Below are positions 46,908-57,563 of a stretch of 64,000 nt of DNA, one piece after another (the stretch's first letter is position 1; every line of letters begins with the position of its first letter). The DNA is from Eudromia elegans (taxonomy: Eukaryota > Chordata > Aves > Tinamiformes > Tinamidae), in contig PTEX01000527.1 in the NCBI GenBank assembly GCA_003342815.1, forward strand, positions 22,648-86,647, read 5' to 3'. Under the pieces are notes generated by a model. That model was not told the DNA's origin. It searched no databases and worked only from the letters and a program-made list of their open reading frames with translations. A program made the translations under genes and the position numbers.

Positions 46908-49900
46908 TTTTCATAGCTGTATAAATGATAGACATAATCTACATAAAACTTCTTTCAATCTTTTAAATGAATTACTACAATCATAGGCAATACCATAAAT
47001 GAAGAGAATAATGTGAGATATTCTAATGTTTCCAGGAATGACCCTTGACTTCTTTGGCAGAGATTGCACAGGTTTCCATTGAAATCAATGAATACAATCA
47101 CAGTCCAAATCCCATTCAAGACCAGGAGCCAAAGGTGGGAGAATGGTTTGCCCACCAAGACAAAAATATTATTCTCTCATGAGAAGGGTATTGAAGAGAA
47201 TATAAAAATATCTCTGACTGAAGTTAGTTTTGTCACTTAACGATTTTGAGATGTGCAGAACATACTCAGAACACTTAAAAATTTGGAGATTGCAATTGTT
47301 GTACACTCTGAAAATATTCTAGGTTAATGACTTGGGGACATTATCTGGCTTTTTTTGGTGGGGGGTTGTTGGTGGTGATGATTTTTTTTCCTCCTCTCAG
47401 CGCTTCTGCTCAGCCACTCGACTGACATTTAAGCTAACTTCACATTTGTAATCGCTCATATTCCAATGTGATGTGACATATTCAAATCAATAAAATAAAG
47501 AAAAAATAATGAAGTAATAAACCAAAAACCGGACATAAGATGACATGAAACCATTCAGGACCACGTTTTCAAAAGAAAGTCGACGATTAACATTAAAGTA
47601 GATATAAATCAACATCAAGGACATCAGCTTCCTCTGTCGATGGCTCAACTTTTCCAAGTATTTCTAAAGACATATCTGAATTTTGTCTCAGTGCTTGTTA
47701 GCTTAAAACAAGAAATAAGTGATATTTTGACATAAAAAAGGGGGAAAACAGCATGAATTAGGATGACATACACATTAAAACCGCCATGTGCCTCCATCTG
47801 CACAGTTGTCCCTGTTTTCTAGCTGGTGTGACTCACTTGCTCAAAATCACTATCATGTAGCTGCCTGACACGGTCAGAAATATTGATCATAGTCAAGAAT
47901 CCGAGAAATATTCAAAAGTATGACTTAGTAAACTTTGTTTTTAAAGAATATTTTTTTAAAAAGCTTGCATTTGATATAATCATTTTAACATAACATACTT
48001 TTGTTTTCCCAAAATTTTATTAATTTTAAACCTGTTTTTGCATCTGAAACTGATCAGTAAGTTCCATGAGTATCACAGAAAATTAAGAACAAATCATGTT
48101 GCCAGATACAAGACAGTCATCCCTAAAATCCCTAAAGTTGAGAAGCTTTAAAATACATCAAAATTTTACTTTTATTTTTAGCCATAGAGTACTATGGAAA
48201 AAATATACAGATTTATACTAGATTGAAGAATTCAGAATAAGATTAAACATTCTTTTTTTTGTCATTTTCACAGTCCGTATTTCAGCTGCCACTTTGACAT
48301 CATGAGTAGTGAATAACATGGATAACCTCTCAAAAATATTTGTGTAGACTAAATGGTCATGATTACAATGAAGATTTGATGTTTGAAGTAGCATATAGGC
48401 ATGTGGCTTGAAAGACATGAAATACAAAGGATGACGATGCTTCTTTTGTGAACTACTTGCTATGTTATCTGTTTATAGGAAAGTTTAAATGAAGCTCTTC
48501 AAATGATTCTTTAAGAACCGCATACTGTTTGAGAAACACATTTACATTATGTTTAAAGAAAGACAAGCTGCATCAGGGCAAGGAAAATTTATACATTACT
48601 TTTGATAGGTTTGAAATGATATCATTAGATAATTCTTATTAGTTCTTCTGAGAAAATTTTTTCACACAAGAATATTCAAAACTCTATCCTTAAACTAGAT
48701 ATAAGTCCAAAAGTTTTTGTTTTTGGTTTTTTTTTTTTTTATAGTTTCATACCACTGCCAGTTGACATTCTCTTATTAATATCTAGCCAAGTGTTGCTGA
48801 TTGCTAATTCATATCATTATTTCTGTGGGAGGATATGCTCTTTAGACAGGCAGGCATTTCATTTTCATTTGTGTTCCTTTCTTGTTCTAAGGCTTTTTTT
48901 TTTGCCTTTTTTTTTTTTTTTTTTTACAGGGTGCTGAACAGGACAGCAAGACAACTGTGAACAAAGGGAGGACTAACTGATGATAAAAGTTAAAGTATCT
49001 AGTAAATAAAATATCTAGTAAATCAAAATAACTGATAGAAAGTAGAATTTTGCCTGAGGTCATGTTAAGTTTCCAAAGACCTTTGTAATCATACTATCAT
49101 CAATACATCAGCATCTCTTTTGAAAAGATCAGATCACTGCTTTAAAACAGCAAATGGATTTTTGAAAATTTTTAAAATGTGAATAAAGGGAGAAAACTAA
49201 CATATTTTTTTCTTCAGCAGCCCAATTGCCTACAGAAATTTCAAGCATTTAGTAGAATACTTGTAAACAAGATACCTACAGTGAAAAAAACAACCAACTA
49301 ACTAAACTAAAGTGGAACAGCTGCTGAGTATCATTATAATTCTATAGGTCTCAGAAGTGTTCCTTTATGCATATATAAATGGGAGTCATAAGAAGAATTT
49401 CTCAAGCACTCTCTCAATGATCGTAAATAGTTGTTTTCAAAAGTTATACTTACCAGGTGATCCCAGTGCTTTGATTCAGATCATGATTTAATCTGTCTGG
49501 TGGGCAACAAAATGACTTTCTTACATACTCTTTGCATCACATGAGGTAGATTAAGAATCTTATTCATTTGTAGTTATTTACTCTGCTATTTAAGTGTGCT
49601 TTAGTCACATGGAGGAGAAATGAGGGAATAGATGCACATTTAGCATATGCATTATACATTTTACAGAATATGTATAGTATTTAAATCCAGGTTGGAAGAA
49701 ATTTCTGTATGAGAAACCTTCTGTTTCCAAAGTCTTACCAAATGATCCTTGATTTTATATCAGCTTCCTGTTATTATTTTATTCTGAGAAAAGAAAATTA
49801 TACATTATCAGATTCTTTTTTAATATCAAATTTGTGTGAGTCAGCACAACACAAGTCCCTACTTAACACAAGCAAATAAACAAATGCTTATTTTAAAATC

Positions 49901-50434
49901 TTCTCTGGACCTAAATCAGGACCTCAATCTTATGCTAAATCTGTAGTGAGTTCTACTTAACATAAATCCTGTGGTAAAACAAACATGATATTTCACTTTT
50001 TAGTTTTGAAGAATCGAGTTAGAAGGAAATCTGGAAGAAAATGTGTGTGTTGTAAAGTCTTAGGATGCTCAACATGGATTTGATGCAGTCATTCAGACAT
50101 GAAGTAATTTCTTTGTGTTGATGAGCAAGCAAACATCCCAGTGATTACTTGGAGCAAAATGTAGGCTTTTGATGAAGCTAATGCACTTCAAGAAGATTCT
50201 TCAAATTAATTTTACTTTTGAAAATACTGCTAGTGGCATAAAGAGTTAAGTTTCTGACCTCCGACACACAGCAGAGCTCTGATCGATATTGTAACACTCA
50301 GATATTGTAGTGTAAAATATTACAGGCTTACAGCCACAAGATTCTCTGTGACTAGCAAGAGTTGCTAGGGAGAAATTAGATTCCTATCACACTATCAAAA
50401 AAATGTTGGCCAACCTTATGAGAAGTCTTTTAAA
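46908..50434. other. Intergenic, no gene seen
   Basis: A/T-rich with poly-T runs at 48727-48740 and 48894-48926. No gene was recognised. Confidence 0.6.
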
Positions 50435-50484
50435 CTAGGAATGATTGAAGGGAGATAATGATCAATAGTCAAGAAAGTGGTGGA
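50435..50484 (+). repeat. 50-bp direct repeat, left copy
   Basis: It runs from CTAGGAATGATTGAAGGGAG to AAGAAAGTGGTGGA. The identical 50 bases recur at 51179-51228, enclosing the LTR. This is too long for a retroviral target-site duplication. Confidence 0.95.
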
Positions 50485-50485
50485 T

Positions 50486-51165
50486 TGTTGGGGACCACCT
50501 TATCCCCAACTAGCCCTGAGGATGGTGCTCAAGACAGGTTCTAATAGTTGGAGGCAGGTTCTAATGATTTGAGGCAAATTCCAGTGAGTTGCATGAGTCT
50601 TATGATATAGTCGTGGGAACTTTGTTCTGATTGGTGAACTGCTTTACAGTGATTATGGAACATTCAGGAATGGCTGAGTTAACTGCTCAGATTTAAGATC
50701 CTTCTAGAAACCCCTATCCGTCACACCTGTTCTTGTCAATCCCCATTAGTCCCCTCCTCCTACCCAATTGGAGTGTGGGAATATTCTGCTCCCCCAATCC
50801 CATTGTTCACACGATACTTTGACAGCCCAATCGTTTTGTCCAGTTTATTTCAAGATGTTATAAATACGATCGTTCAATTTTAATAAAGCTTCCACCTTGC
50901 ATGGTCTACTCCTCGCGTCTCCGTATCGTCTTTGTGTGGTTGAAGAGTGCGTGCGTGAGCGAGTGGTGGTGGAACCCCCCTTTGTTTCTTCCCCTGACCT
51001 CTCCGCTCCTGTGATCCCCCTTCCCTCTATCCTCGGCTCCCGCATTCTCCCCTGTGGATTCCCTGGGATTCGCGTGTGGAGTGTTGGAGCGCTTACCGCC
51101 TGGAACCTGCTCGCCGGCTGAGCTGTGCTGCGTAGGTAATTTGTGGGTTTTAGGGTGTAGAAACA
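50486..51165 (+). mobile_element. ERV LTR between 50-bp direct repeats
   Basis: It starts TGTTGGGGACCACCTTATCC, where TTGGGGA pairs with TCCCCAA, and carries CCAAT boxes (plus-strand ATTGG near 50631, CCAAT near 50762, 50794 and 50827). TATAAA is at 50859-50864 and AATAAA at 50882-50887; then come a GTGCGTGCGTGAGCGAG stretch, TGGAACCCCCC and GTAGGTAATT (donor-like). The 3' end is placed at GTAGAAACA, which leaves 13 bases (51166-51178) before the right repeat; the true end is uncertain. It resembles module A of the 45-kb composite. Confidence 0.75.
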
Positions 51166-51178
51166 GGCGGGCCCGCTT

Positions 51179-51228
51179 CTAGGAATGATTGAAGGGAGAT
51201 AATGATCAATAGTCAAGAAAGTGGTGGA
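51179..51228 (+). repeat. 50-bp direct repeat, right copy
   Basis: Identical to 50435-50484. Unique sequence continues after it with CAGAGAAAGTGTAGG. Confidence 0.95.
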
Positions 51229-51867
51229 CAGAGAAAGTGTAGGAGGAGAGGAACAACAAAGATCTCAAGAACAGTAACACAGGACTCTAAAGCCTAACAA
51301 ATGCACATGAAGAGTAAAATGAACAGAAGGAATTGAATATTGTGCGTGGTCAAACATTTCAGCATCACTGGAAGCACTGGGATGTGGTGGACATCTCTCA
51401 TAGAGTTTGTGTGTTGCAACAGACAAGACTTTCAGGGTAAGGAAACAAGGATAATGATGTTTTAGTCTCTCCATAGTGGTGCAGATCAGACTCATGAGAC
51501 ACCTCCTGGAGTTGGCAAAGGTTGCGTGAAGGCTGCTGATATTGGATGGATATTGGATAGACCACAGATATTGGATGGACCATGCTGAAGTCATGCTGCC
51601 CTGGATCCACTCCTTATTTGAAAGCCCTTCCACCAGACACCGCTATGGGGAGCTGCCCCCTTCTTCTCGCTCCTCTCCACATTGCTGCCAGGAAGTGCCC
51701 TGAGAAGATCTCTGCTCCAGACGTCATGACCCATGCCCACAGTCTCTTCTCACAGAGCAACAACTCAAGCCACAATGGCTCGGAGGCCTCCCTGGACCTG
51801 TTCAGGTTTATGGATATCTCTCCTGCATTGGGTGCAACACTGGAGGCAATGTCCATCTGGGGTATGT
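51229..51867. other. Intergenic, no gene recognised
   Basis: Mixed composition. Open frames around 51582-52037 (+) and 51614-51970 (-) overlap the dispersed repeat and have no recognisable domain. Confidence 0.45.
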
Positions 51868-52012
51868 TGAAGGCCAAGCACAGGCAACTATCGCTGCCTG
51901 GCTTGTGCTCAGGAACCTGTTCACAACATCTAGGATGCTGTTGCCCTTGGGGCTGCCTGGTACATGGCAACCACTGCTCCTCTCACTGCTGTCATCAGGG
52001 CCAGGACTTCTC
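51868..52012 (+). repeat. Unclassified dispersed repeat, copy 2
   Basis: Colinear with 22075-22205, roughly 70% alike by eye. The frame across it could be an old coding segment of a transposable element, but I cannot name it. Confidence 0.6.
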
Positions 52013-54315
52013 TTTCTTGATCCTTGTCTTCAGGTAGAGCACGCTACCCAGTAGGCCCTCCTCATCCAACCAATTTTTTACCTGTTTGGTTGTCCATTCA
52101 TCTAGACTGTAACATCTTAACATGGATGTAATAGATGTAATTTGTATATACTTTCTGGTAAGCTCATCTATGGCTTGTAATCATCACCAGAAAGCAAATT
52201 ATAAATTATAAATAAGAGGAAATTTGTTTAAGAACACATGCACAAAGGAAAAACAGACATAGAGAAATAGCATAGAAAATACTCGAAACATAAAGGAGCG
52301 CAGTTCAATCCTAAATCTGCTTCTGGAAATCTGTAATAGGGGGAAAAAAAAAAGTATTACTTTTCGATCAAAATAATTGAAAAGTATAAGCTTCTGAATT
52401 AAGCAATCATATTACATTCATCTTCACATATTATGCTGCCTTTAACTGAAACAGACCCCTATACAAATTACTGTCACACTGTCAACTCTAAGCTGAACTG
52501 ATTTTTTACTGGTGTTTAGCTACCAAATTTATTACAAAGTCAAAACAGAAGAAATTCTAAACCACACAAAGCTTTAGCATTAACTATCAAACATGGTAAA
52601 CTTATAGATATTGCGCCTCTTAGTTAGGTGGATCCAAATACATAATACAGGATTCAGAAAGCAAACAAAAATAATATTACTCCTTATCAAAAAAACAAAG
52701 TGGACAAAGGAAAGGATGAGTTAACTGGAAAAGTATGGGTATGTGTTTGGCAACATCTTCCCCATTTATTTATGCATTTGGAATTATGCCTCCTAGCCAA
52801 AATCATAATGAAAAAAGATATTGGAGTAACAGCAGCCAGAGACCTAATTTAGTTAAGGAATAATAGAAATCCTAGGTCTTAATCTTCCATCCTGTCCAAA
52901 CTTCTTTTTCATTCTTTGTTGTCAACAGAAATAAAAAGATTTAGGAGGACTTAAGCACTGTAAGGATTTGTTGCAGATGTACTAATGATCATTTCAAAAC
53001 AATAAATGGAAAAAGAACAAAATGGACCAAACGTTCTCTTTTTATACAACCCTGAAAAAAATTTAAAAATGGCGTATGCTTCAGATTCATTTTGAAACAC
53101 AATAGTGCTGTCCTGTAAACAAACTTGACATATTTTCATTACTTACTTAGCAGCTTCATCATGAAGATACATTACATTTAAATGCCTTTGTGAGCTTTTC
53201 TTAAAATGTGTCATTTATCTCAGAAATACAAAAGGCAAAACTGAGGAAGTAGGATTTAGCATTTTTGAATTTTTTCCTTCTTCCACAAAGAAGAATTTAT
53301 TTTCATCTATGGGAACACTGCAGATTGCTTAATTGCAGTTTTTAAAAAAAAAAAAAAAAAAAAGAAAAGTCAGTTGGACCATTATTAAGGTATGTCTGCA
53401 ATTTAAAGGCCCTTTATAAACATTTAGCCAAATAAGCTAAAGAGAGAATAGAAAAGCTAACTGCAGCTCTGCTATAAACATTTTTCGAGGTGCAAATTGA
53501 AGTCACCACAGGTGTTGTTGCCTTGGTAGTGGACATGGTCCAGGTCACTTCTTCATTTGTCACTTCTCCCAGCTCTTGGATCAGCTGGCTCTCTGTGAGG
53601 GTAGAAGGGCTATGACAGCATTTTTCATGTTTGAGATTATGTGTTCCTCTGCACTAGGCTATTCTTCCCTCTTTTCATGAAAAGTAGCTCACACAAAAAT
53701 ATACTGTGCTTCCTTCTTTATGTCAGGAAAAAAATGTGTATCCAGGAAACAATATATTTGCAACTAGCATTTTCTAACCCAAAATGCATTTACACAATGC
53801 TAAAGATTGCCATTGTGCTTATCCTCATGCCACAAGAAAACTTTCCACTTAATCAGCTTTCAGTTCAAGGAATAAATAAAATTTATTTCAGAGTTTAAGC
53901 ATCTGAATGTCTTTTTTTTCCGGATGAGTAAAGTGATATTTTTGAACCAAAATTGTGTCTTCATTTCAGCCTCCATACTAGTCAGGAAGCAGAACATTAA
54001 CATTGATTTCCTTTATGTTATTTCTTGTCACAGTAGCATAATTAGAGTCACTTTATGCTTCAGTTTTGAGCAAACAGAAGAAGAAATAATGACTCTTTTA
54101 ATACAGACTCTGATTCTCCATGATCTTTCTGATTATTTCCCAGTAAATAAATAAAATAACCATTTGCTGGTAGTCCCAAACTAGGCTGGGAGTTGGGCAG
54201 TGTCAGGTTGATCTATCTTGCCAGGAAGTCAACCATTTTTAAGCACTGCTATTTCTACAGTAATGATTTCTCATTAATTAGGTCATAGTTCAGCATCTTT
54301 ATTTTGAAGGTGTCC
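52013..54315. other. Intergenic, no gene seen
   Basis: A/T-rich, with a poly-A run at 53344-53363. No gene was recognised. Confidence 0.6.
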
Positions 54316-54505
54316 TGTGGGAGTGTGCAGTCCAGAGGCCTGGCTGGCAGCGGATACACCTCCCACAGGGATGATCCCCTGACTCTCCCAACCCCGGGGC
54401 TATATAGCTAATCGTAGCTGCACAATAAGGTTGGACTTCAGCCATCAGCCTCGTCCCCGGAGTCTTCCTCTGTCACCACCCTCACCGGGTGGAGGCCACC
54501 CCACA
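54316..54505 (+). mobile_element. 5' LTR of ERV 1 (short, 190 bp)
   Basis: It starts TGTGGGAGTGTG and ends CCACA just before a primer-binding site, which fixes the right boundary. The first eight bases pair with CTCCCACA at about 54358-54365. A TATATA box is at 54401-54406 and an AATAAG variant polyadenylation signal at 54424-54429. At 190 bp it is very short for a retroviral LTR, leaving almost no U3 enhancer. A truncated copy of the same LTR lies at 46836. Confidence 0.85.
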
Positions 54506-54508
54506 TAT

Positions 54509-54526
54509 TGGCGTCCAACATGGGGC
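54509..54526 (+). promoter_or_regulatory. Primer-binding site, Lys-type
   Basis: TGGCGTCCAACATGGGGC lies three bases after the LTR end. It differs at two positions from the primer site complementary to tRNA-Lys(1,2), the primer of many betaretroviruses and ERVK-like elements. Confidence 0.85.
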
Positions 54527-54544
54527 TCGTTACAGGTAGGCGTG

Positions 54545-54552
54545 AGGTAAGT
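54545..54552 (+). promoter_or_regulatory. Candidate splice donor in ERV 1 leader
   Basis: AG|GTAAGT at 54545-54552 is a perfect donor, 20 bases after the primer site, suited to subgenomic env mRNA. An alternative CAG|GTAGGC precedes it by 11 bases. Confidence 0.5.
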
Positions 54553-54556
54553 GGCC

Positions 54557-54900
54557 ATGTGCCCAGATTCTGGGCTCCACGCCCATTTTGTGGGCTCCGT
54601 GCCCACATCGTGGGCTCTGCGCATTGCAAAAGAGCAGCACCCATAGGTACAGGCTCTCGCTGCCCTGTTGCAGGCTAGGTAACGTAAGATTTGGCTCTGC
54701 ACCCACTTACGTGGCTCCGTGCCCAGATAATGGGCTCCGTGCCTTGCAAGGAACAGCACCTGCAGATATGGGCTTTCACTGCCCTGTTGCAGATTAGATA
54801 ACGTAAGATTTGACCCACATGCCCACATCATGGGCTCCACGCTTCGCGAAGAGCAGCACTCGCAAGCACGGGCTCTTGCTGCCCTTTTGCAGACTAAGAT
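54557..54900 (+). repeat. ERV 1 leader tandem repeat, three units
   Basis: Three imperfect units of about 110-119 bases. Each has GGGCTCC(G/A)(T/C)GCC blocks, an AGCAGCAC-like block, GGGCT(T/C)(T/C)(C/T)(A/G)CTGCCCTGTTGCAG (54662, 54781, and 54891 in diverged form), and in the first two GTAACGTAAGATTTG. It lies between the primer site and gag, where retroviruses keep packaging signals. Confidence 0.8.
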
Positions 54901-55005
54901 ATCCTACAAAATGTTTGTTTGGTACTGGGAAAGTTTATTACCCTTTAATCCATGGCTTAAGACAGCTAGCTTATGTGACCTTCAGATTTGGACTAGATTG
55001 TTAAG

Positions 55006-56640
55006 ATGAGTGCAAGCGGCTGAAAAATTTGAGGGCCGAGTTTTTCCTTTGGGCCTCCAACCGGCATTACCGACCATCTGTGCCTGTCTAAATGGGTTGG
55101 ATCTGCCCAAGGAAAGGCGAATAGAAACATACTCTCTGCTCGCTGATAGTCCTGAAGAGTTGTGGGACGAGAACTCACCCACTCCTGAGCCTCTTTCCCA
55201 ACAGCTCGAGAAGGAGCTATCTTGCGAGTACAGACCGGCAGATGTGGAAAAATCATATGAGAACCCAAAAATTGCTTGTGAGGGAGGATTATACCCCCCC
55301 ATAGAGTCCTTTGGGCAGGAATGGGTGGAGCCAAAGATGGCGTTGAGAGAAACTTCTCCCTGTCCTCCATTTGAAAAAAACAAGTGGTCACTTCCTCCTT
55401 CTTCTAGCTCTGACGTAAAACCACTTCCTGTATCTCATAGCATGGGCGTAACTTTTGAGCGAACTGATGCGATTTCTCCTACAGCGCCACCTGATTGATC
55501 GGGGCAATGAAGCACATCCTAGGGCTCCCCTTGCGCCACCTAGTGGACAAAGTGAGGAACCGCATCCCAGGGCTCATTTTAGCAGGCCAATACAAGAACA
55601 GCAATCTCCTTGGGAAAAGTAGTATTGTGCAATACGTCAGGACCAGCAGCAGGCCTCATCGCAATGGAGTGATTATTATCAGGGACTGTGTTATACCAGA
55701 GATCAGACTCAGAAAAATGGAAATCTCTGGCGGCGACAGACAGCTGACACCTTCCCAGTAAATATCAATCCAACTGCACAGAGACCTCTTAATTGGTACC
55801 CACACAAACATACCACTTTAAAACGTCTTCGGGAAGCTGTGAGGGGGGATGGCCTTCAAGGCCCTTTTGCCCAACAATTGCTAGAGACTATCAGTATAGA
55901 ACTTAATACTCCAACGGATTGGAAACAGTTGGCAAGGGCTATATTTACTAGTGGACAATATTTGGACTGGATAGCCTGCTATAAAGACAAATGTGACTAG
56001 CAAGCACAAAGAAATAAACAAGGCGGAGTACTTCTGAACTTTGACTGCCTTGCTGGGGAGGGCATATATTCCTGTTCGACAGTGCAAGCCCAGGGCCCTC
56101 CTCAATATTTTGACCAAGTACGACTGGCAGCATTGTGAGCCTTTAATAGATGCAAGGCTGGACCAACAGCCCCTTTTAATAAATTGCTCCAGGGGCCAAA
56201 CAAAGATTTTGCCTCTTTTGTTTCCAAAGTACTAGATTCATGCAGACGGAAGGTTCAACATGCTGGTGCTCAAGAGGCCCTAGCAAGAGAACTAATATAT
56301 GAAGGAGCTACCCCAACATGCAGAGCACTAATTACTCCCATTAGAAATGAACACCTTGACAGATGGATCATGGCCTGTAGAGAGGTCAATGCACAAGGTG
56401 CTCAGGCGCTTGCAGCCGCTCTTGTGACCCACATTCAGATGGGCTTTAACTCTTCACAACAAAATATGCCCCTGTGTTTCAATTGCAAAGCTCCAGGGCA
56501 TTTTGCCAGGCAATGCCCAAAAAAGGGGGATGCGGCAGCCAAATCCAGGCCACACACTGTTTGTCCAAAGTGTAAAAGGGGATATCATTGAGCCAAAGAT
56601 TACAAATCCAAAACTGATAAGGATGGAAATCCTTTAAACT
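55006..56640 (+). pseudogene. gag: ERV 1 gag, broken
   Basis: Gag builds the particle: matrix, capsid and nucleocapsid. Here the pieces lie in different frames. An open stretch at 55010-55498 holds the N-terminal and proline/serine-rich region; it opens with GTG, and the nearest ATG (55006) meets a stop after five codons. Around 55780-56180 capsid-like sequence continues with in-frame stops. At 56184-56591 the capsid C-terminal major homology region is clear (L-Q-G-P-N-K-D-F-A-S-F), followed by a CCHC zinc knuckle (C-F-N-C, then G-H-F-A-R-Q-C). A second knuckle begins C-P-K-C-K-R-G-Y-H and is cut by TGA. The type is betaretrovirus-like. No pro, pol or env of this element follows; ERV 2 begins about 110 bases later. 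Confidence 0.85.
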
Positions 56641-56751
56641 TTAAATTGGGCAGTCCTCAGATGGGTTGAAAAAAAGGGAAAATGTGTAGAAATGGTTTTA
56701 GAAGAATATGGATTTATGGCCTATCAAAACTCGCTATCCTCTTAGCATAAC
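56641..56751 (+). pseudogene. ERV 1 remnant at the junction
   Basis: About 110 bases after the broken second knuckle, unassigned but presumably ERV 1 gag-pro sequence, ending CATAAC at the start of the ERV 2 LTR. If ERV 2 inserted here, CATAAC should recur after its 3' LTR, outside the window. Confidence 0.5.
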
Positions 56752-56833
56752 TGTAGGACTGTCTTGACATGACTGCAGACTGTCTTGGCATAACTGCAGG
56801 CCGTGCTGATTCTGCAAGGCTACAAAGATACTG

Positions 56834-56938
56834 CGAACAAAGAAGTAAAGACACAGAACAAAGAGGTAAAAACACTGAGAACAAAGAGGTAANGACACTG
56901 AAAACAAAGAGGTAAAGACACTGAGGACAAAGTAGCAA
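56834..56938 (+). repeat. 23-bp tandem repeats in ERV 2 U3
   Basis: About four to five units of the type AGAACAAAGAGGTAAAGACACTG, with one ambiguous base at 56893; a further single unit is near 56971. Direct repeats at this place in U3 are typical of retroviral enhancers. Confidence 0.85.
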
Positions 56939-57195
56939 GAAACTTAAACTGTTTAAGTCTACAAGGATACTTAAGACAAAGAAGTAAAGAACTCAAACTG
57001 TGNAGCAAGCAGGAAAGCAGGAACTCCAAATATGGGAATGGATGAGCTCAACAGGATCACCTGTAGTCCAATGAGAAGGATGTGTGAACAGATGCCTTTA
57101 GCCAATCATTATGTTAGTGCGCGCGGGAACAGTAGTATGTAACCAATCAAATTAACTGCCGAGCTGTGGCAAAGCTGACTCTGCAATTATTATAA

Positions 57196-57224
57196 TATAA
57201 ATACCGCTTTATAACGTGAATAAA
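57196..57224 (+). promoter_or_regulatory. ERV 2 core promoter and polyadenylation signal
   Basis: TATAAATA at 57196-57203 and AATAAA at 57219-57224 are only 15 bases apart, so transcription should start at or just after the polyadenylation signal. How the 5' copy would avoid early polyadenylation is not evident from sequence. Confidence 0.7.
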
Positions 57225-57282
57225 GTGATTTCTGCTTGATTCATATTGAAGCCTTCAGGAGTCGTGGCTTGCGTCCCGCAGA

Positions 57283-57300
57283 TGGTGACCCCGACGTGAT
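57283..57300 (+). promoter_or_regulatory. Primer-binding site for tRNA-Trp
   Basis: TGGTGACCCCGACGTGAT is the tRNA-Trp complementary site known from avian leukosis/sarcoma alpharetroviruses. It follows the LTR after GA. The usual primer of betaretroviruses is tRNA-Lys, so this site is at odds with the element's beta-like gag-pro-pol. Confidence 0.95.
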
Positions 57301-57313
57301 ATACCTGCAACGT

Positions 57314-57321
57314 AGGTAAGC
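57314..57321 (+). promoter_or_regulatory. Candidate splice donor in ERV 2 leader
   Basis: AG|GTAAGC at 57314-57321, 14 bases after the primer site. It could serve spliced env mRNA. Confidence 0.5.
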
Positions 57322-57437
57322 GGGACACCCCGACAGGAGCACCCGGCTGGGATAACGAACAGCTCGGCAGGACTGAGGTCTGGGGCGGGCTTGGTGGAAG
57401 CCCGCGCGTGTGAAGAGTTAGTAGCGCTGCAGCGGCA

Positions 57438-57563
57438 CACCTGGTGGAGGTGTGGTACACCTGGTGGAGGTGTAGAAGAACACCTGGTGGAGGTGTGGTG
57501 CACCTGGTGGAGGTGTAGAAGAACACCTGGTGGAGGTGTGGAAGAACACCTGGTGGAGTTGTG
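57438..57563 (+). repeat. ERV 2 leader tandem repeat, six units
   Basis: Six copies of the core CACCTGGTGGAGGTGT (the last reads GAGTTG), at 20- and 23-base spacing. The frame of gag is open through the array but starts only with TTG at 57391, so an N-terminal Gag extension is unsupported. Three of the cores recur in the duplicated block. Confidence 0.9.

Larger units (their letters stand above)
56752..57280 (+). mobile_element. 5' LTR of ERV 2
   Basis: It starts TGTAGGACTGTC and ends GTCCCGCA, two bases before the primer site. U3 carries 22-23-base repeats at its start and again at 56834-56938, then CCAAT boxes (near 57070, 57110 and 57142), a TATAAATA box (57196-57203) and an AATAAA signal (57219-57224). 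Length is 529 bp if the TG call is right. The first repeat unit extends left past it (GCATAAC), so the start could be a few bases off. Confidence 0.85.

Noticed and set aside
55010..55498. Treating this frame as an intact small gene
   Set aside because: It opens with GTG and is continuous with broken gag; it is a piece of the ERV 1 pseudogene.
57438..57563. CRISPR-like appearance of the regularly spaced leader repeats
   Set aside because: Spacing is a few bases of near-constant sequence, not unique spacers, and the context is an avian provirus.
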